A DNA stretch of 64,000 nucleotides from CAILZL01 sp035548495. Lineage in GTDB: Bacteria; Pseudomonadota; Gammaproteobacteria; Steroidobacterales; Steroidobacteraceae. Positions 51,734-60,021 of the stretch are shown here, in pieces. The position numbers were made by a program, and so were the translations under genes. Each line of letters starts with the position of its first letter. The stretch's first letter is position 1. The notes beneath the pieces were generated by a model, which was not told the origin of the DNA, did not search any database, and was given only the letters and a program-made list of their open reading frames with translations. The DNA lies in assembly GCA_035548495.1 (NCBI GenBank), contig DASZSV010000053.1:1-64000 (forward strand), read 5' to 3'.

Positions 51734-52906
51734 TCATCCAATTGCCACCAATGCATCGCGCAATTGTTCAACGTGTTCGCCGCCCAATATAAATGGAGCA
51801 AGAATACGGATAATGTTCGGATCGCCGCTGGTGCCTACCAGAATATTGCGCTTCATCAATTCGTTCTGGATTTCTTTCGCCGGACGCCGGGTTCGCAGGC
51901 CCAGCAATAGACCCGCTCCTTGAACTGCGGTAACCGGGCCGACAATGCACTGACGGCGAATTTGCGCCGAACGATCACGCACATTCTTCAGCAGCTCTTC
52001 GGATTCGATGATGTCGATCACCGCTTCCACCAGTGCACAGGCCATTGGACCACCACCGAACGTGGTACCCAGTGAATCCATCTTCACACTGCTGGCCACG
52101 TGATTGGCCATCAGCACGGCGGAAACAGGAAAGCCTGCGCCCAATGCTTTTGCCGTGGTGATAATGTCCGGTGTGATGCCATACATGTTGGCAGCAAAGG
52201 GATGTCCCGTGCGGCCCATGCCACATTGCACTTCATCGAAGATCAATATCGAACCATTCTCTGAACAACGCAGACGCAATGCCTCAAGATACTCCTGTGG
52301 CAAATCCAGCGCTCCGGCCACACCTTGCACCGGTTCAACAATGACTGCGGCCGTTTGATCAGAGATCATGTGATTCAATGCATTGATATCACCACGCGGC
52401 AGAAACTTTACATCGAATGGTGTGCTGGGAAACCCATACCATTTTTCTTTCGCGCCCCAGGTCACCGCACCTGCCGCCGCAGTACGACCATGAAAGCTGC
52501 CTTCAATTGCACACACTTCCGGTGCTTCAGTCATCTTCAATGCAATCTTCAACGCATTCTCATTCGCTTCAGCGCCAGAGTTGACGAAGAAGATGGTGTC
52601 GAGTCCAAGACCACAGAACTTGGCAAGCCTGGTTGCCGCACGCGCACGCACGTCCATCGGCACGGCGTTGGTCTGGAATGCCATTGATTTCGCTTGTGTC
52701 GTCAATGCTTCCACCCAGCGTGGATGACCATAACCCAATGCGGCAACAGCATGACCACCATACAGATCAAGAATCTTGCGGCCATCACTGGTGAACAGGT
52801 ACACACCCTGTCCGTGCGTGACGTCCAGTGGAAATTGCGCGAACACATTCGCCAGATGAGTACGCTCTTCACTCTTGGCTGGTCGCAGTGGAATTACGTT
52901 TTGCAT
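51734..52906 (-). CDS. argD: Acetylornithine aminotransferase
   Basis: 390 residues, class III fold-type I aminotransferase. Visible are the PLP lysine in TTAKALGAGFPVSAVL, the phosphate-binding FFVNSGAEANENALKIA, and LIFDEVQCGMGRTG with the PLP-ring Asp. It converts N-acetyl(or acyl)glutamate semialdehyde to N-acyl-ornithine using glutamate. Some members also act on succinyl-diaminopimelate. It lies between argC and argF', in pathway order. Confidence 0.93.
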   Translation of the reverse strand: MQNVIPLRPAKSEERTHLANVFAQFPLDVTHGQGVYLFTSDGRKILDLYGGHAVAALGYGHPRWVEALTTQAKSMAFQTNAVPMDVRARAATRLAKFCGLGLDTIFFVNSGAEANENALKIALKMTEAPEVCAIEGSFHGRTAAAGAVTWGAKEKWYGFPSTPFDVKFLPRGDINALNHMISDQTAAVIVEPVQGVAGALDLPQEYLEALRLRCSENGSILIFDEVQCGMGRTGHPFAANMYGITPDIITTAKALGAGFPVSAVLMANHVASSVKMDSLGTTFGGGPMACALVEAVIDIIESEELLKNVRDRSAQIRRQCIVGPVTAVQGAGLLLGLRTRRPAKEIQNELMKRNILVGTSGDPNIIRILAPFILGGEHVEQLRDALVAIG

Positions 52907-52947
52907 ACAGTTACCCAGTCATTAAATACAACGCATCCATTACTGCC

Positions 52948-53041
52948 ATAGTTGATCTATTTTCAAAATCGCTGTGAATCCATCCCTGGACGCTCCGCAA
53001 AAACTTCCTGTTTTTGACTGTTTTGAAAATAGATCGACCAT
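52948..53041. repeat. 94-bp inverted-repeat element between argC and argD
   Basis: 21-bp terminal inverted repeats (52948-52968 and 53021-53041) match at 19 positions, including a perfect 15-bp core GATCTATTTTCAAAA. The 52-bp loop contains a second hairpin, CAAAAAC-TTCCT-GTTTTTG (about 52998-53016). It could be a miniature inverted-repeat element, or an attenuator/processing signal in the operon. Confidence 0.65.
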
Positions 53042-53060
53042 GTCCGTACTTGGATTCAAA

Positions 53061-54119
53061 TTACGTCCATCCCGGCGCCGGTGTAATCAATCCATCAGTC
53101 TCATCAAAGCCCAACAATCGATTCATCCATTGTACCGCGCCGCCCGCCGCACCTTTGACAAGATTATCAATGGCGCACATCACGGCAATGCTGTTGCCAT
53201 TGGCTACTGCACTCATGTGTGCATAGTTACTCGTTGCCACATCTTTAATGCGCGGCATCTCTGCACTGACACGAACAAAAGGTGAATGCTTGTAGAAATC
53301 CTGCAACGCTGCAACCAGTTCTGTTGTTTTGATTGGTTTGATTGCCGTTGCCTGAATCGTGGCATGAATGCCGCGCGCAAATGGACCCGAATGCGGCACA
53401 AAATTCAATTCAGCTTTTACACCCGACGTTGCTTCAATCAGCTCCACCACTTCGGGCGAGTGGCGATGCGCCAAGGCATTGTAAGAGTACAAATCACTGT
53501 GACGTTGTGGGTGATGCGTGCCTGCAACCGGCGAACGACCGGAACCGGTGCTGCCTGTCACCGCAGCGACAAATAATTTTGGTTCAGCAAGACCCAACTT
53601 CAACAACGGCACGCTTGCAAGCAGAATGGATGTCGCAAAGCATCCCGGATGACTGACATGCGGTGTGGATGCTTTCGCCAAATGTTCCGGCAATGCACAG
53701 GTGAAATCCTTGATGCGTTGTGGCGCGCCATGTGGATGTTTGTATACGGCTTCATAGGCAGCCGCAGTGGCGTAACGATAGTCGGCAGAGATATCAACAA
53801 CGGTTAATTGTGTCTTTGCCTGCTCTGATGCCGTGATCAAGCCATCCAGCAATTTATGCGACACGCCGTGCGGCGCGGCGGCGAGAATGGCGGACTTGGG
53901 CAATGTCTTAACAAGCTCAGTCACGTCCCCCAGGCTTGAATACTTCAGCGTGGGATAAATAACCGCAAGATGCGGAAATGCTTTCGCCACCGGCTCGCCG
54001 GGCTGACTGTCGGAAAGAATGGCTTTCAATTCCAGCTGCGGATGTGCCGCGATCAAACGCAGCAACTCACCTGCCACATAGCCGGTACCACCCAGAACAA
54101 TTGTCGGAACTTTATTCAT
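53061..54119 (-). CDS. argC: N-acetyl-gamma-glutamyl-phosphate reductase
   Basis: 352 residues. NADPH-dependent reduction of acyl-glutamyl phosphate to the semialdehyde. The N-terminal dinucleotide fold begins VPTIVLGGTGYVAGELLRL. The catalytic cysteine is in SHPGCFATSILLA and the GSTGSGRSPVAGTHHPQR loop follows. It lies between the DUF1611 gene and argD, with dispersed repeats upstream (54148-54272) and the 94-bp inverted repeat downstream. Confidence 0.94.
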   Translation of the reverse strand: MNKVPTIVLGGTGYVAGELLRLIAAHPQLELKAILSDSQPGEPVAKAFPHLAVIYPTLKYSSLGDVTELVKTLPKSAILAAAPHGVSHKLLDGLITASEQAKTQLTVVDISADYRYATAAAYEAVYKHPHGAPQRIKDFTCALPEHLAKASTPHVSHPGCFATSILLASVPLLKLGLAEPKLFVAAVTGSTGSGRSPVAGTHHPQRHSDLYSYNALAHRHSPEVVELIEATSGVKAELNFVPHSGPFARGIHATIQATAIKPIKTTELVAALQDFYKHSPFVRVSAEMPRIKDVATSNYAHMSAVANGNSIAVMCAIDNLVKGAAGGAVQWMNRLLGFDETDGLITPAPGWT

Positions 54120-54147
54120 TCAACCACTCAATCAACTCGAATATCCA

Positions 54148-54272
54148 ATTCCCTCCCCCTTTGATGGGGGAGCCAAGTCATTTTTTGGGGGAGAGGGTGG
54201 AAAATCTTGCACAACACAAAATCATCGCACCTACCCCTCACCCTGTCCCTCTCCCTCAAGGGGAGAGGGGAC
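54148..54272. repeat. Two dispersed GC-rich repeats between DUF1611 and argC
   Basis: CTCCCCC-TTTGAT-GGGGGAG (from 54148) and CCCCTCACCCTGTCCCTCTC...GGGGAGAGGGG (to 54272), in the order also seen at 55406-55521. Confidence 0.75.
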
Positions 54273-54296
54273 GTAACTTTTAACCAAGATGAAGCA

Positions 54297-55385
54297 TCAA
54301 TCCTGCTTCACGTAACTCTTTGCCAATGCTTCAGGCGACAACTTCAAACTGTCGATCACGCAATCACCCAATGCCACACCATCGGTAATGGCATTGAATG
54401 CAGCCACTTTCATCTGATCGCGAATGATGTTCACACCGACGGCGTTATCTGTTGAAGGCCCAGTCACCACGCTGGGTTCAATACCAAACTTTTCGCGCAG
54501 CAGTTTTACACCACCCCATGCAGCGACTGGATCGTTGGCGGAGAGCACCACGGAAGTCAACGATGCCTTGATATCATCCGCGAGAAGAATGGCTTCCACA
54601 CCATACGCGCCAAGCAAACCATCACCAAGCTCGAACACAATTACATCGGGCTCGCCTTGTGCCATTTCAGTCAGCAACGTGCGTGTAATGGCTGGACCGG
54701 TTTTGGCAGTGGTAGTCACCACACCGTAATCAGTAAAGATGGCGCTACGTTTTGCACCGGCATCTTCCATGGCCAGAATGTCACGGCGCAACGACACACC
54801 CGTTGCCTTGAAGGCATGAATGTTCAAACCCCGATGCCGCATGCGTGACACGATGGCGCATGCAGCCGCAGTTTTGCCGGCTTCCATGCAGGTCCCCGCG
54901 AGCGCCACCACAGGCACGTTGCGCGTGTTGACGGCTGCGTTGTAATCCAACGGCTTGTAGCCCACTTTGGCTGGCACACCAATGCGTTCGCCAAGATAAG
55001 GAAACTGCAACACCACACCGAGCACTTTGCAATCGAAGGGTTTGCCCTTGTCGGGATTGGCGGAGTCGCAAATGCCCAGCACGCCACCAATGTTCAACAT
55101 CTGAATGATGTCGCCTTCTTTCACCGACTCGGGTAGATGACCTGAGTAACCAAACAATGCCTGACGATGGCCGAGCGCACCGACCACGATATCGCCACGC
55201 GATACCTTAGCCATGCGGCCGCTGGTTAATTCCAATGTGTTGTAAGTGGATTTGCTGGTGAGAATTTCGACCACCAGCACCACGCCTTCTGCACAGGGAA
55301 TATTGCTGGTTTCAATGCGCAGTTCATGACCCAGGTTCAACGCCTGAGTGATGGAAGCCACTTTATCTACAACAACTGTTTTCAT
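54297..55385 (-). CDS. DUF1611-family P-loop protein in the arginine cluster
   Basis: 362 residues. A ~150-residue N-terminal domain (with GRMAKVSRGDIVVGALGHRQA) is followed by a P-loop domain with Walker A AGTCMEAGKTAAA and an acidic strand DVIVFELGDGLLG. From memory, DUF1611 relatives (DgcN) have been linked to D-glutamate breakdown through N-acetyl-glutamate; this should be checked. Its place between argG and argC, in a cluster with no argA or GNAT gene, suggests it supplies or handles an N-acyl-glutamate in arginine synthesis. This is inference. AGG lies 9 nt before the ATG. Confidence 0.85.
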   Translation of the reverse strand: MKTVVVDKVASITQALNLGHELRIETSNIPCAEGVVLVVEILTSKSTYNTLELTSGRMAKVSRGDIVVGALGHRQALFGYSGHLPESVKEGDIIQMLNIGGVLGICDSANPDKGKPFDCKVLGVVLQFPYLGERIGVPAKVGYKPLDYNAAVNTRNVPVVALAGTCMEAGKTAAACAIVSRMRHRGLNIHAFKATGVSLRRDILAMEDAGAKRSAIFTDYGVVTTTAKTGPAITRTLLTEMAQGEPDVIVFELGDGLLGAYGVEAILLADDIKASLTSVVLSANDPVAAWGGVKLLREKFGIEPSVVTGPSTDNAVGVNIIRDQMKVAAFNAITDGVALGDCVIDSLKLSPEALAKSYVKQD

Positions 55386-55405
55386 TGCTTTACCTGTCTT
55401 AGTTC

Positions 55406-55521
55406 AGTTCCCTCCCCCTCGATGGGGGAGGGCTAGGGAGAGGGTGAAAAGTTTTACACAACGCAGACTCTTCAAACCTACCCCTCACCCTGTCCCTCTC
55501 CCTCAAGGGGAGAGGGGACGC
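55406..55521. repeat. Two dispersed GC-rich repeats between argG and DUF1611
   Basis: CTCCCCCTCGATGGGGGAGGG (from 55406) and CCCCTCACCCTGTCCCTCTC...GGGGAGAGGGG (to 55521); the same pair as at 54148-54272, including similar sequence between them. Confidence 0.75.
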
Positions 55522-55569
55522 TACATCACACTCAGTTTCTTCCCATAAAGAAGAAGCAAGCGGAGAGAT

Positions 55570-56787
55570 TCACTTTCCCGCGCGCTGCCAGAAGGAACCC
55601 GTCAACGACAACATCTTTGAATAACCCAATGCATCCGCCGCGGTCCATTCACCGGCTGCTTCGCCGTACACGCCTTTCGATGCAGCCATGATGGAGTACT
55701 TGGATGTCACACCTTCGATGAAAGCATTACCCGGACGATACTTCACTTTCACTTCACCCGTCACACGCTGTTGCGACGACACCAGCAAGGCTTCGATATC
55801 GCGACATACTGGATCAAGATGCTGGCCTTCATGCACCCAATCGCCATATTGCAGCGACAGTGATTCTTTCACGCGCACCTGCTTGCCGGTGAGCACCAGC
55901 TTTTCCAGTTCGCGATGTGCATTGAGCAACACATCCGCAGCAGGCGCCTCAAATGCCACGCGACCCTTGGTGCCGATAATGGTATCGCCAACATGAATGC
56001 CGCGACCTACACCGAACTTGGCGCCGATAACTTCCAGCTTTTCAATCACGGCAACGGGATCCATCTTTGCACCATCGACACTGCATGGAATTCCTTTATC
56101 AAAACCAATCGTATGCACTTCAGGCGCTTGTGGATTACTGAACGCATCTTTCGACAACACCCAGGCTTCATCGGGAATCGTATCGTTGGAAGTGAGTGTT
56201 TCCTTGCCTCCAATGGTGACACCCCACAAACCACGATTCACTGAATACGCAGCGCCATACGGCGGCAACGGCAACTTTTTATCCTCAAGATATTTCAATT
56301 GCTCGGGACGCTTGAATGCTTTGTCTCTCACTGGCGCGAGAATAGTAAGCTCCGGCGCAAGCGTTCTTAATGCCACTTCAAAACGAACCTGATCATTACC
56401 TGCAGCAGTACAACCATGCGCCACCACCTTGGTGCCGAGCTTGCGTGCATATTCTGCAATGATCTGCGCCTGCATCACGCGCTCTGCACCCACACACAGT
56501 GGATACAACTGACCACGACGTACATTGCCCATGATCAGGTACTTGAGTACTTGATCAAAATATGTCGGCTTGGCTTCAACCAGAATCTGTTGTTGTGCTC
56601 CATAAGTCTTGGCGCGTTCTTCCAGCACCTTCGCTGCATTCGCATCAATGCCGCCTGTATCCACAGTCATGGTAATGACAGGCCGGTGGTAATTTTCCTT
56701 CAACCACGGCACCAGGAATGAAGTATCCAGACCTCCGGAGAAGGCCAGCAGAATGGGTTCGGAACCAGCAGGTAATTGTTCAGTCAT
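55570..56787 (-). CDS. argG: Argininosuccinate synthase
   Basis: 405 residues. ATP-dependent joining of citrulline and aspartate. The N-terminal ATP pyrophosphatase motif is LAFSGGLDTSFLVPWL, and later HGCTAAGNDQVRFEVA gives the substrate-binding region. Compared with the usual SGGLDTS family it is the standard length. It starts 44 bp after argR and is likely in the same transcript. If the acyl-ornithine route operates, citrulline must first be released by a deacylase not encoded in the window. Confidence 0.93.
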   Translation of the reverse strand: MTEQLPAGSEPILLAFSGGLDTSFLVPWLKENYHRPVITMTVDTGGIDANAAKVLEERAKTYGAQQQILVEAKPTYFDQVLKYLIMGNVRRGQLYPLCVGAERVMQAQIIAEYARKLGTKVVAHGCTAAGNDQVRFEVALRTLAPELTILAPVRDKAFKRPEQLKYLEDKKLPLPPYGAAYSVNRGLWGVTIGGKETLTSNDTIPDEAWVLSKDAFSNPQAPEVHTIGFDKGIPCSVDGAKMDPVAVIEKLEVIGAKFGVGRGIHVGDTIIGTKGRVAFEAPAADVLLNAHRELEKLVLTGKQVRVKESLSLQYGDWVHEGQHLDPVCRDIEALLVSSQQRVTGEVKVKYRPGNAFIEGVTSKYSIMAASKGVYGEAAGEWTAADALGYSKMLSLTGSFWQRAGK

Positions 56788-56831
56788 GATTCGCTACAGA
56801 AAATGGGCAAATAAATGAAAATTGAAATAAA

Positions 56832-57284
56832 TTAGAAATGAAACGCGCTGCGAAGACGTTTACTCAACTGTTGTTGAGCACGCGCATCGGCGGTGGCAAT
56901 GAAGATGGTGTCATCACCGGAAATGGTGCCCACCACTTCGGGCCAGTTAGCCTGATCGATGGCTACTGCCACACTTTGTGCAGTGCCGGTGGTGGTTTTG
57001 ACAACAGTAAGTGAAGGACCCGCGCCTTTCACATCCGTAACAAAGCGGCTGACCGTATGAAACGGATCAACATTGGCAACGGCTTCATCCGGCACGATGT
57101 AGTGATCACCCGCCTTGGCCACTTGCAGCTCGCGCAGGTCGCGGCTGATGCTGGATTGCGTGGCTTCAAATCCCTGCTTTTTAAGCAGCTTCACCAGCTC
57201 TTCCTGCTTGCGCACGACGGATTCGCGGATGATCTTGATGATCGCCGCTCGCCGCAAACTGGATTGATGGAGTTCTGCCGCCAT
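56832..57284 (-). CDS. argR: Arginine repressor ArgR
   Basis: About 150 residues from the ATG at 57284 (57299 is also possible; longer starts would run through the operator). The winged HTH is seen in KQEELVKLLKKQGFEATQSSISRDLRELQV, and the hexamerisation/arginine-binding domain in GTAQSVAVAIDQANWPEVVGTISGDDTIF. Arginine-bound ArgR hexamers repress arg operons. It heads the leftward cluster and is preceded by two ARG-box-like dyads and a terminator-like hairpin, so it probably represses its own operon. Confidence 0.9.
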   Translation of the reverse strand: MAAELHQSSLRRAAIIKIIRESVVRKQEELVKLLKKQGFEATQSSISRDLRELQVAKAGDHYIVPDEAVANVDPFHTVSRFVTDVKGAGPSLTVVKTTTGTAQSVAVAIDQANWPEVVGTISGDDTIFIATADARAQQQLSKRLRSAFHF

Positions 57285-57315
57285 TTTCCGCTCAAACATG
57301 CCTGCCGAAACAAAA

Positions 57316-57335
57316 GGCGAGTCATTTGACTCGCC
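57316..57335 (-). terminator. Terminator-like hairpin in the argR leader
   Basis: GGCGAGTCA-TT-TGACTCGCC is a perfect 9-bp stem, followed on the minus strand by TTTTGTTT. It lies between the ARG boxes and the argR start, where it could attenuate the operon. Confidence 0.6.
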
Positions 57336-57370
57336 TGCATAAAGTTGCGCGTAGTGTGCATAAATATGCA
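57336..57370. promoter_or_regulatory. Tandem ARG-box-like operator
   Basis: TGCATAAATATGCA (57357-57370, fully symmetric arms) and TGCATAAAGTTGCG (57336-57349, weaker) are 21 bp apart centre to centre, the spacing of paired ARG boxes in E. coli. They precede the argR-argG cluster. Confidence 0.6.
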
Positions 57371-57583
57371 AAACCTGTCAAGGACTGTGCCACCCGGAAC
57401 GCGGATCAAGGCACGGCACGGTGCACGCGTGATCAATGAAGGAAGTTTTCCACATAACAAACCCCGGCTTTCACAGGTTCGCCGCGGTTTGTTCTATTGG
57501 CGGACGATACTTTTAAGCGTAGATTCACCACCATTGCAGCGTGTCACCAATCAATCAACGCCAATCAACACCGGGGGCAAGTT

Positions 57584-58603
57584 ATGAGCGCATCGTCACC
57601 GCACGGTCATTTCGTATGGCACGACCTGATCACCACCGATATTTCAGCCGGTCTCGAGTTCTACAAAAAAATCACCGGCTGGAAGACGCAACCCTTCGAT
57701 CCTGAAGGCCGGTACCTGATGTGGGTGAACAACAGTGGTGCCGTCGGCGGCATCGGCGCGGCGCCGCAAGGCACCAAACCCTACTGGCGCATTTATATCG
57801 GCACAGATGATATTGAGGCGACGGTATTCAAAGCCCAGCAACTGGGCGGCACAGTGGTTGCACCGGTAACAGATATTCCCGGTGTGGGCCGCTGGGCTGC
57901 ATTGCGCGATCCACAGGGTAACGAGTTCGGCGTGTTCTGGGCGCCGGACACCAAAGCGCCGGTGCTCAGCATGCAACCCGGTGAATTTCACTGGCACGAA
58001 CTGGCTACCGATGATTACAAAGCCGCGTTCGAATTTTATCGAACACTGTTTGGCTGGCAGCACGGCATCGAACACAACATGGGCGATCTTGGCGCTTATC
58101 TGGTATTCAAGAATGAAGGACGGCCAAATGGCCTGGGTGGTTTCTACAACAAACAACCCGGCACGGCGAACGGTGGCGGCTGGTGCACCTACACGATCGT
58201 GAAGGATGTCAAGAAAGCGGCGGCATTGATCGACAAACTGGGCGGCAAGAACACCCACAAACCCGTGAAAGTACCGGGAGGTTCATGGGTAATCAAGTTC
58301 ACTGATCCGCAAGGTGCTGCACACGCATTGACTTCTGCTGATGAAAAGGATGTGCAAGCGCGCAAGCCAACCGCAGCCGCAAAACCCGGAACCAAAACAT
58401 CTGCAACGAAATCCACCAAGCGCGTTGCCGGAAAACCGGCAAGGAAATCAGCAAAGAAAAAAGCCGCAAAAAAGCCGGTGAAATCAAAAACGGCTGCAAA
58501 GCAGAAAAAGCCCAGCGCGAAAAAAGTCATGAAAAGAAAGGCGTTGAAGAAGGCCGCCGGCAAGAAAGCAAAGCAGCGTACGAAGGCGCGAAAAAAGAAG
58601 TAG
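57584..58603 (+). CDS. Two-domain VOC (glyoxalase-fold) protein with histone-H1-like tail
   Basis: 339 residues from the ATG at 57584 (GGGGG upstream). Two VOC domains of the kind PHGHFVWHDLITTD...FYKKITGW and PGEFHWHELATDD...FYRTLFGW fill residues ~1-255. The last ~80 residues are almost only Lys, Ala, Pro, Ser and Thr (KKAAKKPVKSKTAAKQKK), like bacterial histone-H1-type tails. VOC pairs of this kind bind small molecules or metals, with no assigned role; the tail suggests nucleic-acid binding. It is divergent from argR. Confidence 0.85.
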   Translation: MSASSPHGHFVWHDLITTDISAGLEFYKKITGWKTQPFDPEGRYLMWVNNSGAVGGIGAAPQGTKPYWRIYIGTDDIEATVFKAQQLGGTVVAPVTDIPGVGRWAALRDPQGNEFGVFWAPDTKAPVLSMQPGEFHWHELATDDYKAAFEFYRTLFGWQHGIEHNMGDLGAYLVFKNEGRPNGLGGFYNKQPGTANGGGWCTYTIVKDVKKAAALIDKLGGKNTHKPVKVPGGSWVIKFTDPQGAAHALTSADEKDVQARKPTAAAKPGTKTSATKSTKRVAGKPARKSAKKKAAKKPVKSKTAAKQKKPSAKKVMKRKALKKAAGKKAKQRTKARKKK

Positions 58604-58785
58604 TCCGCAGCATGACGATGAGTGCGATGTGACCTGTCGCACTCGTCTTGAGAGGATTTCACATGCGCATCGCAGCGTTCAGGGTTTCCATTCATTTGGC
58701 GAAACTGATGGCTGGCTCACAAGACAGCGGCCCATGATTGATTGCAGGCACGATTGATTCGTTCATCGCAGCAGACCAGAATGCA

Positions 58786-59814
58786 ATGATGAAGTCCGCC
58801 AACAATACCTCACTCGGACCATTGGCTTCGCACACCTTGCCGTGGTTTGCGGTACTGGCCATCGTTGCAGGCGCATCACCGTTCGCCATTGCCGAAGAAT
58901 CCATCACACATCCGCGCTTGTTGAGCAGCGCGCTGCTGGGTCTGGCGGTGATTTTTTGTGCGACGCGCCTGCCGTTGCTGAAGCGGCATTTCATCCTGCG
59001 CATGTTGCTGGAAGTGCTGGCGCTGCTGGCATTTGCTGCATTGATGAGTGCGGCGACCGGTGCGCTGGGCAGTTACTGGCTGGCATTGTTTCTGTTGCCG
59101 CTGACAGCCGCTGCGATTGTGCTCAGCCGCATCGGCTTTTTGCTGACTGCACTGCTGGTGCTGATGGCCTATGTGGTGCTTGGACTGCTGACGCCACACA
59201 CTGATATTGGCTCACCGCTGTTTGTCATTCGCGTCATCGGCAATCTCGCTCCCGTACTGATTGCCACCGGTGCAATTTCGTTGTTGATGACACAGGTACA
59301 GAATGCAGAACAGCAGATTCGTGATCTTTCAACCACCGATGCACTGACCGGCCTTTACAACCTGCGCTCGTTCGAACAGATACTGATGCGCACGCATGAC
59401 AAGGCGGAACACGCACGCGGCATGTACAGCATTGCAGTCATCGAACTGGAGAACCTCGATCAGTTGAAGCAAAACCACGGACCCGATGCCGCCAACCAGA
59501 TGGTGATGGCTGTAGCCAGCGCCATCCAGCGGTCGGTTCGCAGTGCTGATGCGCTGGCGCGGCTTGGACCCAGCGAGTTTGCCGCCATCCTGTTTGATAT
59601 TGATCGCGACAAGGCAACGGTGATTGCACAACGTATTCGCAACAATGTGTATGCAGGCACCGTCTCCGTAGCCAACCGGCTGGTGCGCGCCAATGTCAGC
59701 ATCGGCGTGGCGAGCTATCCATCGCAACCGCTTCCACCCGATGAACTGTTTGCCAGCGCCGAACTGCGCATGCGGCAGGACCGTGAATTTCGCAGGCCTG
59801 CACAAGGCGGTTAA
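58786..59814 (+). CDS. Membrane GGDEF-domain protein with degenerate active site
   Basis: About 342 residues from the ATG at 58786. Six or so membrane helices occupy residues ~15-170, then a GGDEF domain (STTDALTGLYNLRSFEQIL). The active-site loop reads ARLGPSEFAAIL, so GGDEF has become GPSEF. The missing Gly and Asp are needed for diguanylate cyclase activity, so the domain probably senses or binds rather than makes c-di-GMP. It follows the VOC gene on the same strand and is upstream of ctaB. Confidence 0.82.
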   Translation: MMKSANNTSLGPLASHTLPWFAVLAIVAGASPFAIAEESITHPRLLSSALLGLAVIFCATRLPLLKRHFILRMLLEVLALLAFAALMSAATGALGSYWLALFLLPLTAAAIVLSRIGFLLTALLVLMAYVVLGLLTPHTDIGSPLFVIRVIGNLAPVLIATGAISLLMTQVQNAEQQIRDLSTTDALTGLYNLRSFEQILMRTHDKAEHARGMYSIAVIELENLDQLKQNHGPDAANQMVMAVASAIQRSVRSADALARLGPSEFAAILFDIDRDKATVIAQRIRNNVYAGTVSVANRLVRANVSIGVASYPSQPLPPDELFASAELRMRQDREFRRPAQGG

Positions 59815-60021
59815 CGTCATGGCCCGCCATCCGGCAGGCTGAACGGCACAGCGCCAGCGGCGCATTCTCATTCAACAAGCCATGTGTGCCGGCAACTGTC
59901 ACGCTGTCTGCGAAGCGAGTGGAGTTGAAAACGGCAGGAACTTTTTTCAACAACCTGCCAGGGCGTGCTCATTTGTTGCTGTGTACAATACACGGCCGTT
60001 GATCATGCAGTTGTTGATTCC

